DNA from: Verrucomicrobiales bacterium
GTDB lineage: Bacteria; Verrucomicrobiota; Verrucomicrobiia; Limisphaerales; JAFMIX01
DNA: 13,855 nt
Direction of reading: 5' to 3'
Assembly: GCA_017853785.1 (NCBI GenBank)
Contig: JAFMIX010000028.1
Location: 1 to 13,855 of the forward strand
In this document: positions 1 to 7,794 of the stretch, piece by piece
How positions within the stretch are numbered: the first letter of the stretch is position 1
Layout: the number at the start of each line of letters is the position of its first letter
Program-made: the position numbers and the translations under genes
Notes under the pieces: model-generated
The model's database searches: none
Told to the model about the DNA's origin: nothing
Seen by the model: the letters and a program-made list of their open reading frames with translations, nothing else

Positions 1-6
1 CACAGT

Positions 7-35
7 TTGACAGCCGCCCGTGCCAGACGTATAAA
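7..35 (+). promoter_or_regulatory. Sigma70-type promoter of the peroxiredoxin gene
   Basis: A perfect TTGACA (-35, positions 7-12) is followed after exactly 17 nt by TATAAA (-10, positions 30-35, one base from TATAAT). Transcription would start near 41-43 and leave a leader of about 53 nt before the ATG at 96. This is the best promoter I can see by eye in the window and it points at the only plus-strand gene nearby. Nothing upstream of position 1 is visible, so operators cannot be judged. Confidence 0.75.
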
Positions 36-95
36 GTCTGCTCGCAGTTCAAGTTCATTAAATCACCGCTAATTATCTAAGAAATCGAAAATATT

Positions 96-587
96 ATGGC
101 AATCGCAATCGGATCCAAAGCCCCTGACTTCACCCTCAAATCCAAACAGGCCTCCGGCCTCGTAGACGTGAAGCTCTCCAACAACTTCGGCAAGAAGAAC
201 ACCGTCATCCTGTTCTTCCCGCTGGCCTTCACCGGCGTCTGCACCACGGAAATGTGCGACATCACTGCCGGCCTTTCCGCCTACTCCGGGCTGAACGCGG
301 ACGTCATCGCCATCAGCGTGGACAGCCCGTTCGCGCAGGAAGCTTGGGCGCAAAAGGAAAAAATCGGCATCACCATCGCCAGCGACTTGAACCGGACCAC
401 CGCCAAGGCTTACGGCGTGCTGATCGAAGACCTCGGCGGCCTCATCGCCGGCTTCGGCTCCACCAGCGCCCGCGCGGCGTTCGTCGTGGACAAGGCCGGC
501 GTGGTGCAATACAGCGAACAGACCGGCCACGTCAAAGACCTGCCGAACTTCGCCGCCGTGAAGGAAGTCCTCGCCAAGCTGAAGTAA
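96..587 (+). CDS. Peroxiredoxin (AhpC/TSA superfamily, PrxQ/AhpE-like)
   Basis: Thiol peroxidase of 163 aa that would reduce H2O2 and organic hydroperoxides in the cytoplasm. The N-terminus has the thioredoxin-fold opening (GSKAPDFTLKS, residues 6-16). The active-site stretch FPLAFTGVCTTEMC (residues 41-54) carries the peroxidatic Cys49 with Thr46 before it. Cys54 sits five residues later, the spacing used by PrxQ/BCP enzymes for an intramolecular disulfide in one helix, so a 2-Cys PrxQ-like mechanism is likely. The resolving role of Cys54 is inferred. Length fits the family. The ATG at 96 lies about 53 nt downstream of a consensus promoter and has no strong Shine-Dalgarno. The gene is monocistronic: a terminator follows and the next gene is convergent. 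Confidence 0.93.
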   Translation: MAIAIGSKAPDFTLKSKQASGLVDVKLSNNFGKKNTVILFFPLAFTGVCTTEMCDITAGLSAYSGLNADVIAISVDSPFAQEAWAQKEKIGITIASDLNRTTAKAYGVLIEDLGGLIAGFGSTSARAAFVVDKAGVVQYSEQTGHVKDLPNFAAVKEVLAKLK

Positions 588-605
588 GCTGAACCTTTCA
601 AATCA

Positions 606-646
606 AAACCCCGGAAAGCTGCAAGGCCTTCCGGGGTTTCTTGTTG
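606..646. terminator. Bidirectional rho-independent terminator between convergent genes
   Basis: The arms 606-616 and 629-639 form a perfect 11-bp GC-rich stem (AAACCCCGGAA / TTCCGGGGTTT). After one mismatch the inner part pairs further (GC plus a T-G wobble) and closes on a GCAA loop at 621-624. On the plus strand it is followed by a T-rich tail (CTTGTTGTTTG). On the minus strand it is followed by TTTTGATTT. It therefore can end both the peroxiredoxin transcript (stop at 587) and lysC (stop at 657). Confidence 0.9.
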
Positions 647-656
647 TTTGAAATAA

Positions 657-1874
657 TTAGCCGATGAACGCCTCGTGCACGGCCTTGGTGGCTTGCGCCC
701 CCTTCGCAAGATCGATGACAACGGAGATCTTGATTTCGCTGGTGGAGATCATCCCGATATTCACGCCCTCCTTGGCGAGCACTTCAAACATCTTGCCCGC
801 CACGCCGGTGTGGCTCTTCATGCCCACACCCACGATGGAGAGCTTGCCTATGTTTTCGTCGGTCAGCACTTCGCGGAAGCCGATTTCCTTTTGCAAACCC
901 GCGATGACCTTCTGCGCCTTGAGCAGGTCTGGCTTGTCGGCGGTGAACGAAATATCGGTGGACGGCGTGCCCGCGCCGTGGCTGATGTTCTGGATGATCA
1001 TGTCCACGTTCACGGTCGCGTCGCCGAGCGCCTTGAAGATGCGCGCAGCCACGCCGGGCTTGTCCGGTACGGCCACGAGCGTGACCTTGGCTTGATTTTT
1101 GTCGAGCGCGACGCCGCGCACGACGACGCCTTCCATGCTTTTCGTTTCTTCTTTCACAATCGTTCCGGGGTTATCGTTCAAACTGCTGCGGACTTCAAAC
1201 ACCACGCCGAATTTCTTGGCGAATTCCACCGAGCGGCTCTGCATCACCTTCGCGCCGAGGCTGGCGAGTTCCAGCATCTCGTCGTAAGAGATCTCCTGCA
1301 GCTTCTTCGCGGTCGGCACGATGCGCGGGTCGGCGGTATAGACGCCGTCCACGTCCGTGTAAATCTGGCAAAGGTCGGCCTTGAGCGCGGCGGCGAGCGC
1401 GATGGCCGTCAAATCCGAACCGCCGCGGCCGAGCGTGGTGATCTGTCCTTCCATCGTCTGCCCCTGAAAGCCAGCCACAATCACGACGTTGCCCGCATCG
1501 AGCTTGGTGTGGACTTCCTTGGGCGTGATGTTGTGGATTTTGGCCTTGGTGTGAACACCGTCGGTTACTATGCCTGCCTGCGCGCCGGTCATGGAGACGG
1601 CGTTGATGCCGAGCGCGTGCAGCGCGATGGCCGTGAGCGCGATGGTCTGTTGCTCGCCGGTGGCGAGAAGCATGTCCATCTCGCGCTCGCTGGGTAGCGG
1701 CACGATGTCCTTGGCGAGCTTGATGAGGCCATCGGTCACGCCGCTCATGGCAGAGACAACGACGACAACTTGATCGCCGCGCTTGGTGTATTCGGCCACG
1801 CGCCGGGCGACATTCTTGATGCGGTCGGTGTTGCCCACCGAAGTGCCGCCGTATTTTTGGACGATTAACGCCAT
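657..1874 (-). CDS. lysC: Aspartate kinase (monofunctional, two ACT domains)
   Basis: Phosphorylates L-aspartate with ATP to 4-phospho-aspartate, the first step to lysine/diaminopimelate, threonine and methionine. The protein is 405 aa, the usual size for a monofunctional aspartokinase. It opens with the signature KYGGTSVG (residues 7-14) and has the amino-acid kinase core with FQGQT, TLGRGGSDLTA and YTDVDGVYTADPR. Two C-terminal ACT domains follow from about residue 265: VTLVAVPDKPGVAARIF with VDMIIQNIS, and then LSIVGVGMKSHTGVA with NIGMISTSEIKIS. These are typical sites of Lys/Thr feedback inhibition; which effector is used cannot be read. The ATG at 1874 is the natural start because the kinase signature follows within seven residues. 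The gene shares a terminator with the convergent peroxiredoxin gene. The upstream gap to the broken transglutaminase gene is only 54 bp. Confidence 0.97.
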   Translation of the reverse strand: MALIVQKYGGTSVGNTDRIKNVARRVAEYTKRGDQVVVVVSAMSGVTDGLIKLAKDIVPLPSEREMDMLLATGEQQTIALTAIALHALGINAVSMTGAQAGIVTDGVHTKAKIHNITPKEVHTKLDAGNVVIVAGFQGQTMEGQITTLGRGGSDLTAIALAAALKADLCQIYTDVDGVYTADPRIVPTAKKLQEISYDEMLELASLGAKVMQSRSVEFAKKFGVVFEVRSSLNDNPGTIVKEETKSMEGVVVRGVALDKNQAKVTLVAVPDKPGVAARIFKALGDATVNVDMIIQNISHGAGTPSTDISFTADKPDLLKAQKVIAGLQKEIGFREVLTDENIGKLSIVGVGMKSHTGVAGKMFEVLAKEGVNIGMISTSEIKISVVIDLAKGAQATKAVHEAFIG

Positions 1875-1928
1875 AAAATGGACGGCGAGCCTAGCAAAAC
1901 GACCCCGTTTGAAAAGTGCGGATTTGGA

Positions 1929-2623
1929 TCAGCCCAGCAAAGGCTCGATGCGTACGCTCACTTCCATCGTGCGTTTAGTCGTGCCTTTGTAAGTCCCGCG
2001 CACGGGAGCGACATCGGCATAGTCACGTCCGACGGCGATTTTTACGTAGGTTTCGCCGGGCTGGCAGTTGTGGGTGGGATCGATCGGCTGCCAGCCATGA
2101 TCAGGCATGAAAACTTCCGTCCACGCGTGCGTGGCGCTGGCAGTTTCCGTGGCGGGATAACCGCTGACGTAGAGCGCGGGAATCTTCATTGATCGGCACA
2201 AGCTCAACATCACGTGTGCGAAATCTTGGCAAACGCCGCGCCGCTGGGCAAGCACTTCGCGGGTGTGAGTGTGGACTTGCTCTGATATTGCAGGTGCGCG
2301 TGGACAAAGGCCATGAGCCGCAGGGATTGCTGCCAAACGTCGCGCTCGTCGCCGATGGCATCTACGGCCGCCGCCAGACTTCCGGGGAGGTATCCACGTA
2401 ATGGCTGGGCTGGATGAAGTTGTAACACCGCCCGACCTTCAGCACCTCGGGAATTTTTTCCCCGCTGACGGTCCGGGCGTCGCGCGGCGGGCAGGAATTT
2501 CGGCAGAAAGGAATCGACCGTCTGCTGCTCGTTGGACAACGGCTGCAGATGCACCTCGTTGTGCCTTTCGCGCACCGGCGAGGCGTAGGGGTAGTGCGTG
2601 CGATGGACGATGTCCCATTTCAT
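1929..2623 (-). pseudogene. Broken bacterial transglutaminase-like cysteine protease gene
   Basis: Remnant of the transglutaminase-like gene of the ATP-grasp/alpha-E cluster. It starts at ATG 2623 with the bacterial transglutaminase N-domain (MKWDIVHRTHYPYASPV, then HNEVHLQPLSNEQQTVDSFL...LPAAR). It ends with a TGc domain that keeps the catalytic set: Cys in RRGVCQDFAH, His in ATHAWTEV and Asp in PIDPTHN. The reading frame changes at least three times. After LPAAR (about 2475-2482) the homology jumps to VGRCYNFIQPSHYVDTSPEVWR in another frame, and about 35-40 residues usual for the family are missing. At 2368-2369 a GGG seems reduced to GG, shifting into VDAIGDERDVWQQ. Near 2265-2285 the frame shifts again into VHTHTREVL. 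No single product can be made, although the catalytic fragment alone stays open from about 2336. The missing length is judged from memory of the family. Confidence 0.85.
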
Positions 2624-2669
2624 GAGCGGTTGGAGTTAGCAAAAGGGCCTTTCAGCGGCGAGCGTATAT

Positions 2670-3459
2670 TCACGGTTGCCGCTGCTCCTCCTGTTGCACG
2701 AGATGGGTCTCGCCGTCAGGCGCGTATGTCTGGAAGATGTAAACCTGAAAAAGCGCGTCGCCCACGCGATTGAGTTTGAGTTGTAACTGGTCGATGTAAT
2801 CGTGCAAGCCATGTTCAAAAACCTCCTCGATGGTCGCGAACTGCAACTCCGCGACGAGCCGCCCGCAAAGTTTTCCGCCTCATTCGAGAAGCTGCGCCCG
2901 GCCACGCCGGAGATCTGGCGGAGGGCATTGTCGAGCTGCTCCACGCAGAAGCGGATGGAGCGCGGAAAGTCTTTGTTGAGCAACAGAAACTCCGCCACGT
3001 GCCGGGGATGCACCTCCGCGCCGTAAATCGACTTGTAAGCGTCCCAACCACTGCACGAGCGCAACACCGCCGCCCATTCCAACGTGTCGGTCTGATTCAC
3101 CGCCCGGGGCACGCCGCGCGGCGGCAGCGTGTGATGGCGGAGGTCGAGAATGCGCGAGGTCTTGTCGGCGCGCTCGATGAAGCGCCCGACCTCGCAGAAC
3201 CACCAGCCTTCGTTGCGGATCTGCGTGGCGTGGCCAAGGCCGACAAGTTGCAGTGAACTGGTCTTGAGCTGGTTGAATAAGTCCGGCGCGCTGTCCAGCC
3301 AAAGCTGCCGCGCCAGCGGGGAGACCATGAACAGATAAAGCCGGTTCAACTCCTCCTACATCTCGACGGTGATCTGGTCGCGCACCATGCGGGCTTTTCG
3401 CGCGCCTGGCAGATGGAGGAGATCATGGAATTGGGATTCTCCTGCCGGAACACCATGAA
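2670..3459 (-). pseudogene. Broken, 5'-truncated alpha-E domain gene
   Basis: Remnant of the helical alpha-E protein usually encoded between the ATP-grasp and transglutaminase genes; its biochemical role is poorly known. Read across frames, homology runs from FRQENPNSMISSICQAREK, RMVRDQITVEM and EELNRLYLFM through NEGWWFCEVGRFIERADKTSRILD, EFLLLNKDFPRSIRFCVEQL and a C-terminal part ending EEQRQP at a TGA (2670-2672). There are three lesions. An AAAAA run is reduced to AAAA at 3395-3398, shifting the frame after QAREK. A TGG to TAG stop lies at 3356-3358 inside the conserved MWEEL. A second A-run is reduced by one at 2871-2874, shifting the frame after NEAE; the restored frame gives LVAELQFATIEEVFEHGLHDYIDQL. 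About 80 N-terminal residues, including the usual start and first helix, are gone and replaced by ATP-grasp sequence. The transglutaminase start lies 46 nt downstream. Confidence 0.85.
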
Positions 3460-3744
3460 CTCCCATTCCTTCGCCGGGATGATGCGCGGCACGAGGTCGA
3501 ACGGAAACACCCGCTCCTGCCCGCGCGAATCGCCGTAGACATTGAAGGTGACGCCCTGCCACAGGAAGGCGAGATCCACGGAATTGCGCTTGGCGGTGAA
3601 ATCCTCCGGGGTGATGCCGGCGAAGGCGTCCCGCAGCTTGTGGTAATGCGGCGAGACTTCCGCCCCGGCGCCGAACATCTCGTCAAAAAAACCGTTCTGC
3701 GTGCCCTCCCCCAATTGCAGCCCCGGCGGGCCATTTTTAGCCAA
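3460..3744 (-). pseudogene. N-terminal fragment of a circularly permuted ATP-grasp gene, fused to alpha-E
   Basis: Encodes the first ~95 residues of the circularly permuted ATP-grasp family (CP_ATPgrasp type): FFDEMFGAG, PHYHKLRDAF, DLAFLWQGVTFNVYGDSRG and ERVFPFDLVPRIIPAKEWE. The intact protein is normally about 470-500 aa. Here homology stops at AKEWE (3460-3462) and continues in the same frame with alpha-E sequence (FMVFRQENPN). The remaining three quarters of the ATP-grasp gene, with its ATP-binding residues, is deleted. The first usable start is a TTG at 3742-3744; an in-frame stop lies a few codons further upstream. The product would be a non-functional chimera that ends soon after the junction because of a frameshift at 3395-3398. 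Confidence 0.85.
3461..3600. repeat. Direct repeat, copy 1 (ATP-grasp fragment)
   Basis: This 140-bp stretch aligns with 7523-7661 in the same orientation with 22 substitutions and one 1-base gap (about 84% identity, counted by eye). Both copies are the same part of an ATP-grasp gene (from DLA...GVTFNVYG to IIPAKEWE). The similarity ends abruptly at about 3460, the point where copy 1 has been joined to alpha-E sequence. The divergence suggests old paralogs rather than a fresh duplication. Confidence 0.85.
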
Positions 3745-3897
3745 TGCGGTTATTTTGATTTACGTGCGCGCAATCGTTTCTAGGTTTTGCCGCTTAAAAC
3801 CCGACGTTTTGTGCTGTCCTGCGCCGGCGCGGCCATCATTTAGCAATTGCCATGCCAGCGCGACTGCGCGCGCGAACGGATGGTGCTTGGCGCGGCG

Positions 3898-6800
3898 TCA
3901 ACGGTAGCCCGCGATCGGCTCCGCGCCGAGCGCGCCGTTCAACGCCGTCAGGTAGGTAGCCGATTCGACCGCCGCAAGTCTTTTCCGGGCGCGGGACAAC
4001 CGGCCCGCTATGTCGAGCCGGGCCGCCTCATCGGCGTGGCTGGCGCGTTTGGAAAATTTTTCCAGATAGTCGATGTGCCGCTGCCAAAGCTTGCAATCGA
4101 TCGCTTGTTTCGCCTTCAGCCGCGCCGCATACCAGTCGCTCGCGAGCAGGTTTTCGCGCGTGAACATCGCGCGCACGTCGGAGTGGTCCAGCCCTTTGCG
4201 GTTCCACTGGTCGTGCAGCATGATGTGCAGCAGCGCCTGCAACGGCGGACACGCCTGCGCCACGCTGCCGTCGTTGAAATACTGCTGCGCCACGCGCTTC
4301 TGCGTGGCCACGATGTTGTCCATGCCGTCCACGAACACTTCCAGGTCCTGCAACTCGGGCTTGAGCATCGCGTCGGTGAAGACGGCGTGCGGGTGGTTGA
4401 ACACGCGCCCGAAGAAGTGGTGCACGAAGCGCATGTTGATGCGGTAGCCGAGGCGGCTGGCGAGGACTTTCTTGCCCTTGTGCGTGAAGTCCTCGCACTT
4501 GTCGAGGTAGTGATTGGCGATGAGAAATTGCGGCTCGCGTTCCGGCGGGTTGAGATGGCACCAGACTTCCGGCACGAGCAGGCTGATGTCGTGATCCACG
4601 CGGAATTTGGGCCCGACATAACCGGCGGCGGTAACGAAGCCATGGTGCCCCGCGAGCAGGAATGACACGAGCGCGTTGTTCAGGTCGATGATCGGCGGCA
4701 GCGCGTTGAACGGCCCTTTGGTCAAGGCGCCTTCCGAGCCCGCGCCCGTCGTCGAAGGCGATTTGCCGGTCATGCTGCAGATGAATTCCATGAACAGCTC
4801 CGGCAGTTCCATGAAATGGATCGGGTTGTAGCACGCGAGCGGGCGGATGCCGGTATCGGGGGGATTGTTGCGGCGGCCCGGCAACACGGTGGTCACCGGA
4901 TTCAGCACCGGCTCGCCCACGGGGATCTGCCGGCGCAGGCGCGTGGCCATTTGCGCAAGGTGCACCTCGCGCGGGGTCAGCAGGTCGGGCCGGATCTGCA
5001 GGTAACGCGGGTTTTTGGTCGGCTTGCCGTCCACGAGGCGCGGATGCGCAGTCGTCACAAAATAGCCCGGCCCGTCGCCCGCCGCGACTTCGCGGATGAC
5101 CTGCTGCATCGGCTCGGTGTATTGGTTGAACGCGATGGCGTCCTCGACCAAGTCCTTCGCGCTCGCAGCCTTGAGCGGTTCGTAATTAGAAAAAAAGTTG
5201 TCCGAGCGGGAAAAATCCTTCTCGGTCAGCTTGTCATAGCCGCGATGGATGGCGTCGTCCGGCCGCTGGAACAAACGCTTCTCGCAATTCTCGACAAACT
5301 TCACCGACGCCGTCTGGCACGATTCGGGCAAATGCTTCGCGGTGCGACTCGGCACGACGACCGATGCCGTGATGTCGTCCTCGGCCTGGATTTTCACCGC
5401 CGGATAAAAATCCTTGCGCAGCCCGAACGTCCGCCACGCGCCGTCGTCATCAAAACCCACGCGCAACCGCGTGGTCACGAGCGTGCGATTATCACACTTC
5501 AGCTCGTTGCCGGGCGTGCCGTTGATGATGTCCACGCTGAAGTGTTCACGCCAGTGTTCACCCCACTCGGGCTTGTAGCAACGCTTCACGACAAATACGA
5601 GTTCCTTGATGTATTGCGGCACGCTCGCGAGCCACTTGTTGTATTCCGGCGTGAAATCGCGCTCATCCGGCGACAACAGCTTGATCACCGACCCGAGCGA
5701 GCGTTCCGGCGCGAGCACGGCGCGCTGGTCCACCTTGCCCTTGTCGAGAAAGCGGTCGGAGTAATCGCGATTGGTGAGCTTTGCGACCTTGTCCATATCG
5801 CCCTTCAAATCCGCCACGAACACCGGGCCGGTGAGAATCGCATCGGTGATGGGCTTGGAAATCTCCGACTTGCCGCCGCCGCTGACCGTGCAGGGCTTGT
5901 GGCAGACGATGCCTTCACCCGCCACGCCCACAAGCCGCCAGGTACGGTTTGGCCCGGGTGGCTTTTCCATACGTACCCGGTAGCCGGATGGACGCACATA
6001 AGTCTGGGTCGGCAAGAGCTTGATGCTGTGCTCGCCAGTGTCGTTCTTCCATGTCACGCGTTGGGCGTGCAGATCGAACCGGGCGGTTTCCGGGACGTAG
6101 AGGATGTCCGGGAATTTTTTATCCACGCCGTAGCCCTCGGGCTTCACATCCATCAAGTCAGCGTAAAGCTTGGCGACCTTCTTGAAGGTGTGACCGCGCT
6201 GGCGCACGTGCGTGTCGCCGGCAAATTCCTCGCCGAGATCGTAGGCGGGAAAAACGAGTGCGCCACCCGCATGTTCCTCCTCGCAGTTACCATAGAGGTT
6301 CGCGGCGTAGCTGATCTGTGTCTTGACCTCTTTTTTGCAGTAGCCGAAATAGTTGTCGGCAATGATGGTGACGATCACGCCTGATTCATCGCGGCAGGTC
6401 AGCTTGAACGCGCCACCGTTATTGTACAGCTCGTCATCCTTCTTCCAGCACATGCCGTCGCGACGCTGGCGTTCCGTGGCTTTGTCAAAATGCGGCAGCC
6501 CGGCGTCTTTCTTCGTCACGCGCACGAGGTGCGGCGCAAGGATGACGCAGCCGGTGTGACCGGTCCAATGTTCCGTATCGAGCGCGGAGTCGTTCTCCGG
6601 CAATAGCGGATCGCCCGCGTTGCCGAAGATGCTCTCGACGAAATCAAGATTGCTCACCATGTTGCCTGGCGCGAAAAAGCGGACTTCCATCCGCTTCTCC
6701 GGCGTGAAGCCCGGGATGGCCGGGCACACCAGTGGGCGCAACAACAACGACACATAACATTCCGCCGGCTGCGGCTGGGTGGCGGTGAAGGGTAATTGCA

Positions 6801-7314
6801 GCAGCTCGCGCGGCGGTTGGAGCGCGAAGCCCAGCATCCTGGCAAACGTGATCTTCGGCACGCCCATCTTATCATCGGGAATCGGCAGTCCGCCTTCCGT
6901 GACGTGGAAAATCCCCGCCGTCGTGCGGCGGTCGCTCTTGGGATTGTGCAGCACGCCCTGCTTCACGCGATACGATGTGATGATGTCGCTGGAAAACTCG
7001 TCCCGGTCCACCGGCAAAGACAGCACGCGCGCCAGTCCGGCGCGATCGAGCGTGAACGTCCGCAGCGGCAACCGCGCGACCGGCGCGTCCTCAAGATAAT
7101 CGTAGAGAAACGTCTGAATGCGCTGGTCCACAGGACAAAGATATTGCCCCAGCAGGCGATCTTTTTCCTGATACAGCGCGGCAAGAGCAGTGAGGGTTTC
7201 GGAGGTTTCCGCACCGGGACCAGTCTTGACGGCGGGGCAGCCCAGCAACGCCAGCTTGACGTTGATATGGGCGATCAGGGGCTCGCGGGACGCAGGCGAG
7301 TTCGCTTTATTCAT
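3898..7314 (-). CDS. Very large soluble protein, candidate PPi-type phosphoenolpyruvate carboxykinase
   Basis: Uninterrupted 1138-aa gene; a GTG at 7344 would add 10 residues, but the ATG at 7314 gives a more natural N-terminus (MNKANSPASREPLIAHINVKL). There is no signal peptide or membrane segment. Seen motifs, numbered from ATG 7314: FGYCKKEVKTQIS (323-335), GNCEEEHAGGALVFP (342-356), GRRNNPP (813-819), and a glycine/serine loop TGKSPSTTGAGSEGALTKGPFN at 849-870 resembling a nucleotide/phosphate-binding loop. Family knowledge: pyrophosphate-dependent PEPCK (EC 4.1.1.38; known from Entamoeba and Propionibacterium) is about 130 kDa, close to this length, and far larger than GTP- or ATP-PEPCK. 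It would interconvert oxaloacetate plus PPi with PEP, CO2 and phosphate. The assignment rests on size and remembered motif resemblance, so it is a candidate only. The alternative is an uncharacterised conserved protein. The gene is flanked on both sides by ATP-grasp fragments but shows no decay itself. Confidence 0.55.
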   Translation of the reverse strand: MNKANSPASREPLIAHINVKLALLGCPAVKTGPGAETSETLTALAALYQEKDRLLGQYLCPVDQRIQTFLYDYLEDAPVARLPLRTFTLDRAGLARVLSLPVDRDEFSSDIITSYRVKQGVLHNPKSDRRTTAGIFHVTEGGLPIPDDKMGVPKITFARMLGFALQPPRELLQLPFTATQPQPAECYVSLLLRPLVCPAIPGFTPEKRMEVRFFAPGNMVSNLDFVESIFGNAGDPLLPENDSALDTEHWTGHTGCVILAPHLVRVTKKDAGLPHFDKATERQRRDGMCWKKDDELYNNGGAFKLTCRDESGVIVTIIADNYFGYCKKEVKTQISYAANLYGNCEEEHAGGALVFPAYDLGEEFAGDTHVRQRGHTFKKVAKLYADLMDVKPEGYGVDKKFPDILYVPETARFDLHAQRVTWKNDTGEHSIKLLPTQTYVRPSGYRVRMEKPPGPNRTWRLVGVAGEGIVCHKPCTVSGGGKSEISKPITDAILTGPVFVADLKGDMDKVAKLTNRDYSDRFLDKGKVDQRAVLAPERSLGSVIKLLSPDERDFTPEYNKWLASVPQYIKELVFVVKRCYKPEWGEHWREHFSVDIINGTPGNELKCDNRTLVTTRLRVGFDDDGAWRTFGLRKDFYPAVKIQAEDDITASVVVPSRTAKHLPESCQTASVKFVENCEKRLFQRPDDAIHRGYDKLTEKDFSRSDNFFSNYEPLKAASAKDLVEDAIAFNQYTEPMQQVIREVAAGDGPGYFVTTAHPRLVDGKPTKNPRYLQIRPDLLTPREVHLAQMATRLRRQIPVGEPVLNPVTTVLPGRRNNPPDTGIRPLACYNPIHFMELPELFMEFICSMTGKSPSTTGAGSEGALTKGPFNALPPIIDLNNALVSFLLAGHHGFVTAAGYVGPKFRVDHDISLLVPEVWCHLNPPEREPQFLIANHYLDKCEDFTHKGKKVLASRLGYRINMRFVHHFFGRVFNHPHAVFTDAMLKPELQDLEVFVDGMDNIVATQKRVAQQYFNDGSVAQACPPLQALLHIMLHDQWNRKGLDHSDVRAMFTRENLLASDWYAARLKAKQAIDCKLWQRHIDYLEKFSKRASHADEAARLDIAGRLSRARKRLAAVESATYLTALNGALGAEPIAGYR

Positions 7315-7420
7315 GCCACAGCTTAATAATATCGGACCGGGCACGGCAACCCTACCCTTGAGGCGCCGGCAACTTTTCTAACTTGATTTGCTGCTACTAT
7401 TCCCCCTGCTGGACGAAATG

Positions 7421-7667
7421 GCCGGCATCACGCCGTCCTTCAGGATACGCTGGTCGTGGTAGATGTCGTAAAGAAACAAATCCAGTGCCGTGATCTGCGG
7501 CACAAGACCGCACTCGATCAATTCCCACTCCTTCGCCGGGATGATGCGGGCACGAGGTCGAAGGGAAAAATCCGCTCCGCGCCGCGCGAATTGCCGTAGA
7601 CGTTGAAGGTCACGCCCCGCCGCAGAACGGCAAGGTCCACGGAATTCCGCTTCATCTTGAACAAGCC
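7421..7667 (-). pseudogene. Second ATP-grasp gene fragment (N-terminal region)
   Basis: Reads, across one frameshift, KRNSVDLAVLRRGVTFNVYGN, RGAERIFPFDLV and then RIIPAKEWELIECGLVPQ, DLFLYDIYHDQRILKDGVMPA. This is the N-terminal region of a circularly permuted ATP-grasp protein. A single C seems lost near 7547-7549 (GATGCGGGC against GATGCGCGGC in copy 1), breaking the frame between DLV and RIIP. The upstream start region (FDEM...) is absent and homology stops after GVMPA at about 7421. Only about 80 of some 480 residues remain. Unlike copy 1 it continues into the true family sequence beyond AKEWE, showing what was lost at the copy 1 junction. Confidence 0.8.
7523..7661. repeat. Direct repeat, copy 2 (ATP-grasp fragment)
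   Basis: Partner of 3461-3600, same orientation, about 84% identical over 140 aligned positions. The two copies bracket the 3.4-kb candidate PEPCK gene, about 3.9 kb apart. Identity is too low and patchy for frequent homologous recombination, but the arrangement hints at how the region was built. Confidence 0.85.
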
Positions 7668-7720
7668 AACCGGTCAGTCCCGCCATGCGCAGCCCCTACT
7701 TAGCAGAGCGCTTACCAACG

Positions 7721-7741
7721 AGAATTCCAAATCCGAATTCT
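7721..7741. repeat. Small palindrome upstream of hpf
   Basis: AGAATTC (7721-7727) and GAATTCT (7735-7741) are perfect inverted 7-mers separated by 7 nt, about 54 nt before the hpf start. The dyad could be an operator half-site pair or chance; no promoter is convincing next to it. Confidence 0.3.
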
Positions 7742-7794
7742 GGCGCGCGCAGGTTTCGCTGGATTTTTTCAGAGACCGGAGTCAAACTCTAACC

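Noticed and set aside
1929..3744. Programmed ribosomal frameshifting to make transglutaminase and alpha-E
   Set aside because: There are too many shifts, plus an in-frame stop and large deletions; no slippery heptamer with a downstream structure explains them.
3745..3897. Possible small gene or regulatory RNA between the candidate PEPCK and the ATP-grasp fragment
   Set aside because: No convincing frame, promoter or stable hairpin with T-run was seen in these 153 bp.
4816..6384. Long open frame on the plus strand (522 codons), and others such as 675-1697 and 3847-4665
   Set aside because: They lie antisense to well-supported genes (candidate PEPCK, lysC). Their translations are rich in Arg/His/Asp/Val with no family motifs, as expected for mirror frames of GC-rich genes.
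7603..7794. Longer upstream start for hpf
   Set aside because: The added 64 residues are antisense to the ATP-grasp remnant and have no HPF homology; the family start is MKLILSTHNV at 7795.
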